From NCBI GenBank assembly GCA_946902875.1, contig OX336345.1, positions 21,297,395 to 21,361,394 on the forward strand: 64,000 nucleotides of DNA, read 5' to 3'. Of the stretch, positions 63,396 through 64,000 are shown piece after piece; position 1 is the stretch's first letter; every line of letters begins with the position of its first letter. Origin of the DNA: Nematopogon swammerdamellus. Its lineage: Eukaryota; Arthropoda; Insecta; Lepidoptera; Adelidae. The position numbers were made by a program, and so were the translations under genes. The notes under the pieces were generated by a model. It worked only from the letters and a program-made list of their open reading frames with translations. It ran no database searches and was not told the origin of the DNA.

Positions 63396-63682
63396 CACAG
63401 ATTACTTAATAGTTACTTCGTAACAGATAAATCACTGCATAGAAAATGTTCCTACCTTCGGGCTTTAATAGCCTGCTGCTTCACGTAGCCAATGGCTGCG
63501 TGCGAAAATGTACCTTAACGATCGAGTGTAAAGTGGTTATTGCTTTGAAGCTGCGCGCAGTTGCGTGGGCGAGCGTCTATGTATACTTCGCGCGGCTGAC
63601 GAATTCCACTGAAATAGACCGCCGGCGGTCCGTCGGGCGGTAGGTAGTTAGCGCGCGCAAGTATATAGAGTGCGTGAGGCCT
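63396..63682 (-). mobile_element. TIR-less 288-bp element, copy 2
   Basis: Reverse complement of 536-823, about 93% alike by eye. Flanks GGTAATAG (63388-63395) and GGTAATAC (63683-63690) match at 7 of 8. Confidence 0.7.
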
Positions 63683-63703
63683 GGTAATACACGAGTCAGT
63701 GGT

Positions 63704-63918
63704 AATAGTACGCTAAGGGGAGTATGTGTATCAGATACTGATCACGTTCCCCATACCTATTTTTTTCCGATATCAAATACCTACCCATGCTATGAAATAA
63801 TTGTTCAATAAACTATTATGTATTTTAGTAGGATGGGTAGGTATTTGATATCCGAAAAAAATAGGTATGGGGAACGTGATCAGTATCTGATACACATACT
63901 CCCCTTAGCGGTACTATT
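63704..63918. repeat. Fold-back element with 84-bp arms
   Basis: Left arm 63704-63787 (AATAGTACGCTAAGGGG... to AATACCTACCCA), loop of 46 nt, right arm 63834-63918, its inverse with one extra G. Arm identity is nearly complete. Termini recall the TIR element at 18296. Confidence 0.85.
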
Positions 63919-63936
63919 ATTATTATTATTTTTTTT

Positions 63937-64000
63937 TTTATAGAAACTGACACGGTTGGCTACATCACCTACAACGTCCGTGATGTCAGCCCATAGCACC
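63937..64000 (-). mobile_element. SINE-A/B tail, cut by the window end
   Basis: TATAGAAACTGACACGGTTG to GATGTCAGCCCATAGCACC on the minus strand; the head lies outside the window. Confidence 0.75.

Overview
The window looks like repeat-dense, intergenic animal DNA, most like that of a moth or butterfly. The evidence is many 5'-truncated non-LTR retrotransposons with oligo-A or microsatellite tails, polymerase-III-type SINEs, Helitron-like termini of the CTAG type, and many small TIR elements with 8-bp (hAT-like) or TA target duplications. There is no operon-like gene order, and almost no open frame longer than 200 codons except inside tandem repeats. The Lepidoptera assignment is inference from repeat style; no species is claimed. 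Long homopolymers (C or G runs of 14 to 23) and single-base frameshifts mean that indels from assembly error must be kept in mind.

Three interspersed SINE-like families dominate; the names are local to this report. SINE-A (about 385 bp) has a composite head: a tRNA-like A box, then about 45 bp matching the internal promoter region of 5S rRNA, then a tRNA-like B box. After the head come a body, a 3' tail ending GTTTCCAT, and oligo-A. SINE-B has an unrelated head with two hairpins but shares the body and tail of SINE-A, or carries a second tail ending in TATG repeats. SINE-C has a plain tRNA-like head, a related central domain, and a different tail whose last ~25 bp match a LINE fragment in the same window. 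Heads and tails are recombined between families in several copies.

Region by region. 0-9 kb: a Harbinger-like element with a nested TIR-less element, Helitron-like and LINE tails, SINE-A copies and a hAT MITE. 9-17 kb: LINE C-terminal fragments, one split by a 977-bp hAT-like element, an RTE fragment with a 12-bp target duplication, and a fold-back. 17-33 kb: SINE-C, several TA-flanked TIR elements, a second hAT MITE copy and degenerate LINE coding pieces. 33.5-34.75 kb: the only candidate host gene, with an intact first intron and then broken frames. 35-55 kb: dense SINE, LINE and MITE nests, including a hAT-like element holding three SINE segments, one of which holds a 47-bp palindromic insertion. 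55.9-60.0 kb: three abutting tandem arrays (186, 34 and about 140 bp units). 60-64 kb: SINE-A, SINE-B, a LINE end, the second copy of the TIR-less element and a long fold-back.

Apart from the candidate at 33.7 kb I see no host protein gene. The functional logic is that of mobile elements: SINE heads supply transcription signals, SINE tails resemble LINE ends, and MITE ends resemble those of hAT, Harbinger or mariner-type transposons that are not encoded here.
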